Positions 12,001-21,703 of a stretch of DNA of 64,000 bases are shown here, in pieces. This DNA is from Euonymus europaeus (lineage: Eukaryota > Streptophyta > Magnoliopsida > Celastrales > Celastraceae). A program made the position numbers and the translations under genes. The first letter of the stretch is position 1. Every line of letters begins with the position of its first letter. The stretch covers positions 28,718,501-28,782,500 of the forward strand of contig OY756958.1 of assembly GCA_963580455.1 (NCBI GenBank). The letters are read 5' to 3'. The notes under the pieces are model-generated. The model searched no databases and was not told the DNA's origin. It saw nothing but the letters and a program-made list of their open reading frames with translations.

Positions 12001-14479
12001 GGAGCTTCTTCACCTCTTCTTTGATAGCATTCTGCCTATCAACTGCAAAGTTCCTTCTTTTTTGTTTAACTGGCTTCATCCCAGTCTTAATGCATAGATG
12101 GTGAGTTATGACATCAGTATTGATTCCAGGAATATCATTCGCGCTCCAGGCGAAAGTTTTCAAGCTGTTTTGAAGAAAATCTGACAAGCCCGTTTTCAAC
12201 TTATCATCAAGTTGAGAGCCAAGGAACAGCTTTCTGGACCCTTCTCCCACCATGAGCGGGACTAGCTCTTCTGCCGGGGTTGGATGGAAAGTGCTGTCTT
12301 CCTCCCGAACATCCAAACTCCCCACTGATACTGAAGACTTCTTCTTGTCCTTCAGTTCAGTATGATAAACTCCACGAGCTATCTTCTGATCTCCTCTAAC
12401 TTCACCAATTCCTCTGGCAGTTGGGAATTTCATTTTGAGGTGGTACGTCGACACCACCGCCCTAATCATATGTTGGAGGGGTCTGCCAATAATTCCATTG
12501 TAGGTTGCTTTGATATCTACAACCAACAGGTCTACAATATTCATCGCAGTACGAGGGTGAGTACCCAGGGTCACAGGTAGGGATATGATTCCCTTAGGAA
12601 TGATAGGATCCCCTGTAAAACCATAAAGAGGTATGTCGGTTGGTTTCAACCGGTCTTCAGAGATCTTCATCTGCTGAAAAGCATGGTAGAATAGGATGTC
12701 GGCTGCACTTCCATTATCCACCAACATCTTTTTCACTGTAAAATTTGCTATGATTGCTTCTACCACTAGAGGATCATCATGTGGATAATGAATCTCTCCC
12801 TCATCTTTCTCTGAGAAAGTGATGCTTTCTTCCTCCCTTCGGTTCCTCTTTGGTGGGGGCATTTGCTCATTTAACCGGGCATAGGTTCTTCCTGCTGATG
12901 AACTATGCCCCCCGGCCGCCAGCCCACCAATAATGACTCCAATGGTTCCAGCTGTCCCATCTTCATGCCTAGGAGATCTGTCTCCTCTTCGGGGGGATCT
13001 CGATCTACCCCTTGATCTCTTTCTCTCCTCCCCCCGTCTGTCATCTCTCCTTCCTTCATCCCTTGACCTCTTATCTCCTCTACCAGCTGTATACTGGTTC
13101 AGATGTCCCCTTCTGATGAGGCTTTCTATTTCATCCTTCAGATGCCTACAATCATTGGTGTCATGACCATGATCCTTGTGGAATCTGCAATACTGGTCGG
13201 ATGACCTTTTCTCTGGTGGTGACCTCATCTTCTTTGGCCATTTAACCAAGTTCTGACCTCTAATCTCAAGAAGCACATTTTTCAGGGAGGTGTTTAGAGG
13301 TGTGTAGTTATTATACCTCTTAACTGGTTCAGTCTTCTGGGATGATCTATCATCTGTCTTCCCTTTACCTTTGGATTTGTCACCATCGGTTCGGTCAGGC
13401 GTCTGATTCTTCCGTCCTGAAGTTCTGCCAGATGATGAGGCGGTTCGGACTGAGAAACGAGATGTTTTTAGAGCATCTGTTGCCTTTATGTACTTCTCGG
13501 CCCTGGCCAACAGTTCCTCCATAGTCTGGGGCTGCTCTGTGCACAATGAGTTCACGAACTGTTCATGTCTTACCGTCCTGATCAAAGCAGCATTGGCAAC
13601 TGCTATTTGGACATCAGGAATTCCCATACACATCCGGTTGAATCGAGTCATAAAAGCCCGCAGTGATTCCCCTTCCTCATGCTCAATTACCATGAGGTCA
13701 TTATTAGTGGTCTTCGGCTTCCTCGAGCTTGCAAAGTGGAGAGCAAACTTCCTTGTTAGCTCTTGAAAGCTATGAATGCTGTGTTGTGGAAGACCCAGAA
13801 ACCAGGTCCTAGCCACTCCAACCAGGGTGGCGGGGAATGCCTTACACATTATGGCATCAGTTGCACCTCGGAATTCCATCTTGGCCTTGAACCCCATAAC
13901 ATGATCCCTAGGATCCTGGGTTCCATCGTACTCCCTTAGATCGGGATGCTTAAAATCCCGTGGTGTTGCAGTATCTAGAATGTCCCATGACAATGGATTG
14001 AGTGAGCTATCCCACATGTCGTCCAGTCCCCCAAAACCTTGTAAGGCAGCAATCTTCCGATCTACCTCTTCTAGGTGTTTTTCAACGTCTGGAAGATTAG
14101 TTGCGCGAGTATCTCTCCTGGTACTCGCCACTGAATTCCTGATGTTGTTATCCCGTTTTCGGGTCATCCTGGAGTTGCCCGAATTAGAGTGCCTATCCTC
14201 CTGATTTTTTGTGACCGGCGGATTCTCCTTTGGGATTTGGTTGGCTAAAACTGCTTCAGTCAGCATCTCTACTTGCCTGCAGAGCTGGTCGAACCTCTCC
14301 GCAGAAATTGGTGGGTTGGGCTGACTTGCATTCGCCCGGTCTACCTGTTCTTCTTGCTGGTGATTAACTTCCAGGATAGGAGGGTCTTCTTCCAAAGGTG
14401 GAAGGTCGGTCCTTACACCAAGACCTCCAGCGGTAGATGACTCAGGATCGACTCCTGTATTTCTCCTCAGTCTGACCAT
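9077..14479 (-). CDS. Gag-Pol polyprotein of a Ty3/Gypsy (Tat-type) retrotransposon
   Basis: One uninterrupted ORF of 1800 aa starting at an ATG 54 bp inside the 5' LTR edge. Order by residue: Gag domain (~190-340, TWFLGLP and LTRKFALHF), basic nucleic-acid part and Cys/His motif CRFHKDHGHDTNDC (~430), protease with DNGSAAD (~586; Tat elements often have DNG instead of DTG or DSG), RT with CVDFTDLNKACPKDSYPLP and catalytic YVDD (~956), Gypsy RNase H (~1070-1190), second RNase H with FVDGSSNQDGSG (~1238) and DSQLVVGHI, integrase zinc site ending CDKCQRHSN (~1496), and the DDE core with GMDLLGP (~1524), VVDNGRQF (~1584) and NGQAEVTNR (~1617). It makes the virus-like particle and copies and inserts the element. 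No env is seen. All catalytic motifs are intact, so activity is plausible. Confidence 0.97.
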   Translation of the reverse strand: MVRLRRNTGVDPESSTAGGLGVRTDLPPLEEDPPILEVNHQQEEQVDRANASQPNPPISAERFDQLCRQVEMLTEAVLANQIPKENPPVTKNQEDRHSNSGNSRMTRKRDNNIRNSVASTRRDTRATNLPDVEKHLEEVDRKIAALQGFGGLDDMWDSSLNPLSWDILDTATPRDFKHPDLREYDGTQDPRDHVMGFKAKMEFRGATDAIMCKAFPATLVGVARTWFLGLPQHSIHSFQELTRKFALHFASSRKPKTTNNDLMVIEHEEGESLRAFMTRFNRMCMGIPDVQIAVANAALIRTVRHEQFVNSLCTEQPQTMEELLARAEKYIKATDALKTSRFSVRTASSSGRTSGRKNQTPDRTDGDKSKGKGKTDDRSSQKTEPVKRYNNYTPLNTSLKNVLLEIRGQNLVKWPKKMRSPPEKRSSDQYCRFHKDHGHDTNDCRHLKDEIESLIRRGHLNQYTAGRGDKRSRDEGRRDDRRGEERKRSRGRSRSPRRGDRSPRHEDGTAGTIGVIIGGLAAGGHSSSAGRTYARLNEQMPPPKRNRREEESITFSEKDEGEIHYPHDDPLVVEAIIANFTVKKMLVDNGSAADILFYHAFQQMKISEDRLKPTDIPLYGFTGDPIIPKGIISLPVTLGTHPRTAMNIVDLLVVDIKATYNGIIGRPLQHMIRAVVSTYHLKMKFPTARGIGEVRGDQKIARGVYHTELKDKKKSSVSVGSLDVREEDSTFHPTPAEELVPLMVGEGSRKLFLGSQLDDKLKTGLSDFLQNSLKTFAWSANDIPGINTDVITHHLCIKTGMKPVKQKRRNFAVDRQNAIKEEVKKLLDADFIREVLYPSWLANVVMVRKANGKWRMCVDFTDLNKACPKDSYPLPKIDQLVDATSGHEVLSFLDAYSGYHQIKMNPDDEESTSFITPEGTYCYKVMPFGLKNAGATYQRLVNHIFADLIGKNVEAYVDDMVVKSKRAEDHPADLCKVFSMLDKYQMKLNPDKCAFGVSSGKFLGFLVTRRGIEVNPEKVEAILKMESPRNAKEVQRLTGRAASLGRFLARSGDRCRPFFQSLKKAREFSWTEECQKSFEDLKKYLSQPPLLTCPKKGEVLYLYLATSEHAVSAVLIREVEKEQRPVYYTSKVMLDAETRYRKAEKMALSLVTAARKLRHYFQAHPIVVLTDQPLKNVLQKPDTSGRLVKWAIELSEFDIQFQPRQAIKAQALADFIVECHRSAEDQEAIQEQWQLFVDGSSNQDGSGAGILLLGPGGIIVEHALHFQFKASNNEAEYEAVLAGLRLAIELEVKNLTISSDSQLVVGHIKGEYEAKGPSMIKYLAKVKELLAQIPTVELKNIPRAENTKADVLARLASASSTKVPTSVRIETLPQQSIRDEIRVEEIEVEPSWIDPIRSFLTEGRLPEDKNEAKSLRRRAARYTIIQGALYRRSFTLPYLKCLAPREADYALREVHEGICGSHIGAKVLSHKVLRCGYYWPTMMKDAKLLVQKCDKCQRHSNVPHLPPAEIIPIQNPCPFAQWGMDLLGPFVQTAGQRRNLIVAVDYFTKWIEVEPLAMISENKVMDFIWRTLVCRYGLPRALVVDNGRQFVSRKMHKFCEDLGIDLRITSVAHPQANGQAEVTNRTILRGLKARLDDAKGKWIEELPSVLWSYRTTPRTSTGESPFMLSFGTEAVIPVEIGVPSLRISSFNEQENDEQLFNNLDLLEETREAARIRTAVYKQRTARYYNKRVRVRKFSVGDLVLRRVEATGKHPGKLGETWEGPYRVIEVLKEGTYRIEDPGKPGKMRPWNADNLRRYYV

Positions 14480-14511
14480 TGTGAGTTACTTTTGGGAAGA
14501 TATTATATCTC

Positions 14512-14529
14512 TTCCCACAGACGGCGCCA
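14512..14529 (-). other. Primer-binding site of the Gypsy element
   Basis: Read on the minus strand, TGGCGCCGTCTGTGGGAA starts three bases after the 5' LTR. The first nine positions fit the complement of a 3' end ACGGCGCCA, as expected for tRNA-Asp. The rest fits poorly, so the tRNA assignment is tentative. Confidence 0.7.
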
Positions 14530-14532
14530 AAC

Positions 14533-15225
14533 TGATGATGCCAAAAACTGTCCGTCCTAGCTGGACACCAATCAGTCGGGTCAGACTCCAAATTGCTGAG
14601 CTGGATGTCCTGCACAGTCAGCAAACGTAAGCTAAGAGGGACCCCGAGTTAGTTCGGGGGGGCCCGCTCCGACGCTCAAGTCAGTTAGGTAATTCTCAGT
14701 TGGGAGGGCTCGGTCTCTGAGAGCTCTCTCAACTTAAGCAACAGCAATGCTAGTTGTGACGTAAAAAATTTACCTGATGTGTGAGCCTCCTTTTATAGAG
14801 TTTTACAGAGTTCTTATTCTATTAGGAATGAAACTCCTCTCTTTATTATCCGAACGCATTTGTCGGAGTTGTAGGCCTTTTGGGTCTCTACTCCTTGTAG
14901 GATTAGGACTCCTTTAAAGAATGGATCTAATTTGGATCCGGCAATGGCCGACCGACCATCCACTTGTCCTGAGGATGACCGACCGACCAATGTGCCCAGT
15001 GACACCATCACGAACTCATAGTTGAAGGCCGAACCGATCTGTAAAGGAAGACCGACCGAACTAACCACCGGCCTAGGCGGGCCTAATAAAACCAAAGTAG
15101 ACCGACCGACCGACCACAATGATACTCCAGGTCCGGTCGGTCTATCAAGGCGTGAAGCCGACCATCCGAGGTGGACATTATACACGTGTCACAATCTTAT
15201 TGGATGGACCAGTTTTGCCATATCA
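14533..15225 (-). repeat. 5' LTR (element orientation) of the Gypsy retrotransposon
   Basis: 693 bp, same ends as the copy at 5008-5700. It carries the element promoter: TATA-like box on the minus strand at 14789-14798, and a CACGTG core near 15184 in U3. It is followed by AATAT, the second target-site copy. Confidence 0.97.
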
Positions 15226-15230
15226 AATAT

Positions 15231-17424
15231 TATTCACATGTGGACTAATAATTCAAGTCTTGTTAATTTGAGGGGGTTAATTAAATTAAATTAAATTAAA
15301 TACCCTACCGGACTGAATTAAAACATGTTTAGTTCTATTAAATCACAAAGAAAACATGATCGAATTGTGGATAATAAGTAGTATAATTAACCCGAGAATC
15401 AAGAAACTAAAACATTTATTTGATTCAGAGTATAAATTAATGTAAAGAGTATGTTTGATAGAATATATCTCCTGTAAACGCTTAAACAAACAAAAATTAA
15501 GAAACCAACAAAAAAAGAAGGCAGTTGTGTTTATGAGGGAAATCCGTTTCAATTACGCCATTCACAGCTGTTGATGATTACCAGAAATGGCTGCTATATG
15601 TGGCCAGGGGACCCACTTCAATGAAAGATTGTGGGTCCAGTATGAAGAGTGATGTGTACTCGATCACCCCACCCCCAGCAAGCATTGGTGTTTCCAGTTT
15701 ACAAGTCAAATAAAGATATTCCTTGAGAAGCCAAAAGAGGTGTTAATGGGAATGGTCCACTGGACCAAAGCGATAGAGGTAAATAACAAAACAGTCCATG
15801 TACTGTTTTTTAACAAATACCAAATAAGTCCCTCAATTTTATTTTGAATCGAATAAATCCGTCTACTTGAAATAATGGTCAAAATAAGTCCTCCGACCTA
15901 TTCGAAGTTCTCGAATCCTCCCTACCTACATGTGTTAATAGCGATGAGTGGAAAATAATAACTATCGGCAACCGAGAGGGGAGAGGAGGAGAAATTAATT
16001 TGAAATTTTTAAAAATTTTAATTTAGTCAAATAAATGCCATGTCAATATTTACACGTAGGTATAATTCTTGCCTAATGAATACCATGTCACACATCACCG
16101 TTCATATTAGCGTTCTTTTTTTAAACCAAAGACCAAATAACTTGAGTGAAGGGATTTAATCATCCTATTTTTTTAATAAAAAAAAGAGTATATGAACTAT
16201 TTAATTACTTATTCGGTCCGCCAAACACATTAGGTAGCAAATGACCATTTTGTTAGTTTAATTCCTTATGCATGAAGTCTATCTGTTTGGTGCAAGAGTT
16301 CTCTTAATCAGATGATGCGACTCTACCTACCTTATATTATAATGTAATTCAATGAACGTGTGTTCTTTATATAAATGTATAGATTAAATTTCCTAATATT
16401 TTGAGATGGTGACCAATACATGCATATACAAAAGTGGGTTGAAGGGTACGCTTCATGCCATTTTTCAATCGATAATCTATTATTATTGATTAAATTAAAT
16501 TATTATTATTATATATAACCTTATTTTTATGTGATGTTACTTCTTACTTGTATAATCTAATATTATATACAATTGATACACGTATCCATTACCAAGATGT
16601 GGCTTGCATGTCAACTCAATTTTGTAAACTTGTAATTGTTAATTTAGTTGATTAGTGAGTCCCAACTACGGCCACAGTACTCAACTCGAACTTTTCCTAT
16701 ATAAAAAATGCAGAAAGAGAGTTTATATAATAATAAGAATAAATTGTGAAATGAAAAAGAAATTAAATTAGATTATATAATTCACAACTCGACAATAGAA
16801 TTGTGGGGTACAACCTAAAAATCACAGATTAAATTATTGAAAAGAATCTTTTTATATATTATATGAGGATAAGATATGTATACATTTTACGTGTTCTCAA
16901 TCTCACCCGCTACATGAATGGTTTTTATATTTTTACATAATTCGAGGCTATATGACAAATTTAGATCGTCTTAAAACTAATTCATGTTGAGAATTTCTTT
17001 GATGAGCACACATTATTCAAATTTCCCAATTCTATAATGTACGAAAATAATTTTGGAAATCGAAGATGGCACTATTTCACCTACTTAAATTAACAACTCC
17101 AATCATATTTTTGTGGGTTAGTTACGTTGTTTGATTAAGATGTACTGGTAATGATATAATCACTAACAAACCCATCTTAACAACTTCATAGTATATGCGA
17201 ATAATGTGATATGATGATTTCTTAGGTGACAATTAGTTGGCCAATTCTTAGCCACTACTTGACCTGCTTCATGTAAAAACAAAGACTTGGTGCTATCTAT
17301 AACAGATGATGCAAGTTGTAAACTTGTAATGGGATTTATTTTTTGCCATCATATTAATTAAGTATATAATTGTAATAGGTTTTAAATTAATTATTAATTA
17401 ACTTTATCACTTTGGTTGAAGGCT

Positions 17425-17455
<31 letters not shown>

Positions 17456-18259
17456 TGAAAACACAATTTATTGCTCATATATGTAGATTTGAGAGCTAGG
17501 TTTTGTATTGAGTAATGTCAATGATGAAAATTGCTTGTGCCGATAACTTAAGCACGATGGACATGCAAGTGGGTCATCACATTTGCATACACATGCATGG
17601 TCCCACCAATAATTTTTCTCGAAAATGATGAACATTCTAGCAGCTTGAAATCTCAATTATTCCAATTGTTAAGTTGTACGTATATGATTAAAGTGAACAC
17701 AGAGACTCCACATGAAATTTCATACGTACAACCCAACAGTTAGAATAACTAGGATATCAATTACTGGGATCCCTTCATTGTTGTAATTTGTTTCCACTAA
17801 TGTACACATTGTGCGGTAAATTTTGAAGCAGGGGTTTGATCCAATAAATGCAAAACTTTTTGAGACACAGTATATTTTAAGCAATTGGAGTTGATAAGGA
17901 GATGTAAGAACGACAATGAAGTTTTGTTCTGAATTGAAGAAGCAAGAGACTACAAGGCCCATGCATACTAGTGTCATGTGGGTATTGTCTGAATCCCATG
18001 TGCATTCCCTCTTCCAATTCCTTCTTTGCTCTTTCAATGATTTGAACAACTTATTCTTTTCCCCTCAAAAGATGTACTTATTGCATTATTTGTGTGATCA
18101 CATCAACATGTGGCTGGGTCATGCTTGATATATCTTGGAAGTTCCATATAAATGTGTTTAAACATAAATACTACAAATTACATCTTTAATGGGATTAATT
18201 CGTAAAATTGGCATTTCCTTTCTTTCTCACATGAGACCCACCACCAATTGTCTTAGTAC
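15231..18259. other. Gene-free AT-rich DNA downstream of the retrotransposon
   Basis: No supportable coding region. It includes a short TTAAA tandem (about 15278-15301), a TA dinucleotide run (about 17429-17455) and the decayed inverted-repeat element reported separately. Confidence 0.6.
15779..16225. mobile_element. Decayed non-autonomous TIR element (possibly Mutator-like)
   Basis: The first ~100 bases (with CAGTCCATGTACTG and AATAAATCC) align, with many mismatches, to the reverse complement of the last ~120 bases (with GTTCATATACTC and ATTAAATCCC). The inside is AT-rich and non-coding. I could not define a target-site duplication, so family and ends are uncertain. Confidence 0.4.
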
Positions 18260-19401
18260 TACGGTACCGTTTGGTAAAACATTTTGCACAGCATATAATT
18301 TAACATATAACATACATGCTACATATGAAAAGTTACCTAACCAAACACCCAATAATAATTTTAGCATATATGTTATCATTTTAAAATGCTACATAAAAAA
18401 TCATTTTCAACAACATTTGTCTTCTATCAAAAATGAAAAGTCTAAACTACCCCTTATATTTCAGCCAAATGACCAAACTACCCTTCATATTAACAATCTA
18501 TTATTTATTTTTATTTAATAATATATTCATTTATATTTAATAATAAATTTTTATTTATTTATATTTAATATATCCTTTATATTTAATAATATATTAACAT
18601 TTTTACTAATATATTTAATTATTTATATTTAATAATATATTTATTTTTAAATAAATATATTCAATTACGTTTAATAATTTATTTATTTATATTTACTAAT
18701 CTTTATTTATTTGTATTTAATAATATATTCATTTATATTTAATTTTAATTTTAAATTTATTTTATTTAATAATTTATTATTATTTAGTAATATATTCAAT
18801 ATTATTTAATAATTTATTTATTTATAGTTACAAATATTTTATTTATTTGTATTTAATAATATAATCATTTATTTTTAATAATAAATTTTAATTTATTTTA
18901 ATAATAAATTTTAATTTATTTTAATTTATTATCATTTAGTAATACATTCAATTATATTTAATAATTTATTTATATTTAATAATCAATTATTTATTATTAT
19001 CTAATAATCTATTCATTTATATTTAGTTTATTATTATATTTAATTTATTATTATAATACAAATATAATATTTAATAATGATATAAATGAATATATTATTA
19101 AATATAAATAATTAAATATATTATTAAACTAAATATAAATGAATAGATTATTAGATAATAATAAATAATTGATTATTAAGTATAAATAAATAAATTATTA
19201 AATATAATGAATGTATTACTACCCCTGCATGTAATTAGCCACAACATTTTAAACAGTATAAATGTTTTTTTCAGCATAAGTAACCAAACACCCTCAGCAT
19301 TTGAAATAACATATATGTCAGCATTTATATCAGCATAAAGGTAACAGCATACATGTCAAAATATATGTTTTTTGCAAAATGCTTTACCAAATGGTACCGT
19401 A
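18260..19401. mobile_element. 1.1 kb AT-rich foldback/TIR element, non-autonomous
   Basis: Both ends carry an inverted repeat of ~27 bp (left TACGGTACCGTTTGGTAAAA, right the same with two or three changes, both continuing into CATTTTGCA). Inside, bases ~18937-19035 are nearly the exact reverse complement of ~19125-19222, so the centre can fold into a long hairpin. The outer flanks share an ACCAAACACCC motif. The interior is almost only A, T and TTTATTTA-type repeats. A TA duplication would fit but is too short to be decisive; the superfamily is unresolved. Confidence 0.75.
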
Positions 19402-21703
19402 CATGTACAGTATGATATTGATGTTTGGATGAGGTGACTTTTTACTCAAGACATACGCCATGATATTGGGTTTGAATGAGCAAGGTGGTAATAATTGATG
19501 TTAGAGCATAAAACAAGCTAGTTTTGTGTGCAATTCACACCATTATAATTGTCCAGATAAAGTAAGCTTTCTCACTATCTACAACTTAATCATGATAGAT
19601 GAAATGATGTAGTAGATCTAAGTTAAGTAACTTCCTTTAATCATTAGCCACTTATATGTATATATAATGGAGGATAAATAGTAAACTTTTGAGTGAAGTG
19701 GCTTACATCACCCAATGATTAATGTACATACTACATACTTCTTTTAAAAAAAATTGACAACCACGCATTGTATTGTTTCGTAGGGCATAAGAGAGGTTTA
19801 CGATCTTTTTAGAAGCTCACAACCTTATACATTCTATCATTTTACGTTTCAATACTCAAGCGATATGTGTACAATTTAATATCCCTATTAATACTTTAAA
19901 TACTCTTAGTAGTAATTTGACAACTTACACATTATCATAACTCCAGTTATACCAAACACCAATAATTTATTTGACAACTTATATGTTAACTATTAATTTT
20001 ACAACTTATATGCTATTATAACTTACACTCTATCATATACAGGTTGTCATTTGAACATTCGATGTGTGCCTAAAGTTGGGTTGTTAAACTAGTGCGCACA
20101 AAAATTTCTCAGTTGATGATATGGTTAGTCTGACCAAAACTCAACGTGTGATCACATGAGTATTGCTCCAAGGAAAAATCGAATGCAGGAGCTTATGAGT
20201 CCATACAGGTTAGTTTCAGAGAGATTCATCATCTTGTTTTGACCCAAGTGGCTATTTAATGTACAGAAACAGTATATATGTACCATGGTAATTGATAAGC
20301 CACTGTCGACAATTTATGATGATCAGAATTAAGCAACTTATTTCTTATATATAAAGTTACAACAGTAGTATTTCTGGTTCATCATCCTTGGACATGTGTA
20401 GATCATAATAAGATCTGTTTGACTAAGAATGCATGAACAAGTGGATAAGATTACCAGATGTGGAATACTAATTTCTATATAGTATATGAATATTCAGACA
20501 GAGATTATGCATACATACATAATTAGAGAGAAAACTGACACTATTTTTTCTCATGTGGGTGTTGTCTCTCCTTCTCCATGTGCAATTACCCTATGCCTCA
20601 AATTAAGCATCAAATGCATGTTACTTGTTCTTCCTGGGCTCCTCATCAACAATCACTTTGTGTTGGTTGTGTTTAAGACGTGCACATTTTGTTGAAATCC
20701 TAGTATGCATTCTGACCCTACTTTGTCTTTACCTTCTTAATGGGGCCAACGGACATGACTTTTCTAGGCCCACTAGAGCGCCCAATATAGGTGAAAAAAG
20801 ATATGGGCCCATATAGCCAGGTTGTCACTTGTCAGGTTCTATTTCGTTTTTATTCGGGATAAATTAGATTAATTTTCGTGAAGTTGCTGGACCGTCCTTT
20901 GGGGATCAACCCTCATCAGCCAGGCCCTTTACTAGACAGGCTAGGCCCTTTAGTAATCTTCAATTTTAGCCTTGGAATCTATTATATTTGTTGTTGGGCT
21001 GCAAGTGCACTCAAAAGCCCAAAAGCTAAGGTAGAGACCTAAAACGTCTAGGGTCAACTTCATCTTGGGCCTGTTTCGGGCCGGACGAAAGGTGAACACA
21101 ATAAGCTGATCAGCCCAGTCAAGGAAGCCGAGGGTCAGGGAAAATCGTTGCTAAAAAGGGCGCCAATCATATAGCGAAACCAAATTTGTCATTCGTTAAG
21201 CAAGAACAGATAAATCAATGCAGGCGAAAAAGCACAAATACTGGCACCATGATCACAACTAGGTACAGAATAACAGATGAATATGATTCATTATAGGCAG
21301 TGCAGACAGAAGAGAGCAAAACTAAATGAGTTTGACACCAATATATAACCCGATTTCAGAGGCTTCTTCACAATCAGTAATGATTGATTATGTTGCTCCA
21401 TTAACAATGGAGTTTGAGCTCCTTTCTCTTGCCTGTCATAGCGGTTTGAGCTCGGAACCAATGTGCAGTTGGCTGTCAAAAGCTGCTTTCACAACTACCA
21501 GAAAATGTCAAAACAACCAATCATTCTGCAATCCCCCCTTCCTCTAATTCCTCCTCCACTAAGTGAACTTCACTGGCATCTGAAAAATCTCTTAGTTCCT
21601 CTAATTCTGCAGTCTTTCCAAATTTCACCTTCAAAATTAAGAGTCGTTGGGGTTAATTCCTGCCATCAGATCAACTTCGTGTCTTCCAAAAATTTCTACT
21701 CCT
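19402..21703. other. Intergenic AT-rich DNA and 3' flank of the BCD1 gene
   Basis: No supportable gene on either strand. Short open frames here lack family signatures. The part nearest 21703 should contain the 3' UTR of the minus-strand BCD1 gene. Confidence 0.55.

Larger units (their letters stand above)
5008..15225 (-). mobile_element. Complete Ty3/Gypsy LTR retrotransposon, Tat/Retand-like, minus orientation
   Basis: Two 693-bp direct repeats (5008-5700 and 14533-15225), both TGATGATGCC...CCATATCA, bound the element. The 5 bases before (5003-5007) and after (15226-15230) are both AATAT, a perfect target-site duplication. Read on the minus strand the order is 5' LTR, primer site, gag-pol (RT, RNase H, second RNase H, integrase), tandem array, antisense gene, polypurine tract, 3' LTR. 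RT before integrase fixes Ty3/Gypsy. A second archaeal-like RNase H, an antisense extra ORF and 3' tandem repeats are known traits of the Tat lineage. By eye only two LTR substitutions are seen, so insertion is recent. Gag-pol is open throughout, so the element may be autonomous. Total length 10,218 bp. Confidence 0.97.

Noticed and set aside
17720..18518. Short ORFs on both strands (60-109 aa)
   Set aside because: AT-rich chance frames without start context, motifs or splice-consistent neighbours.
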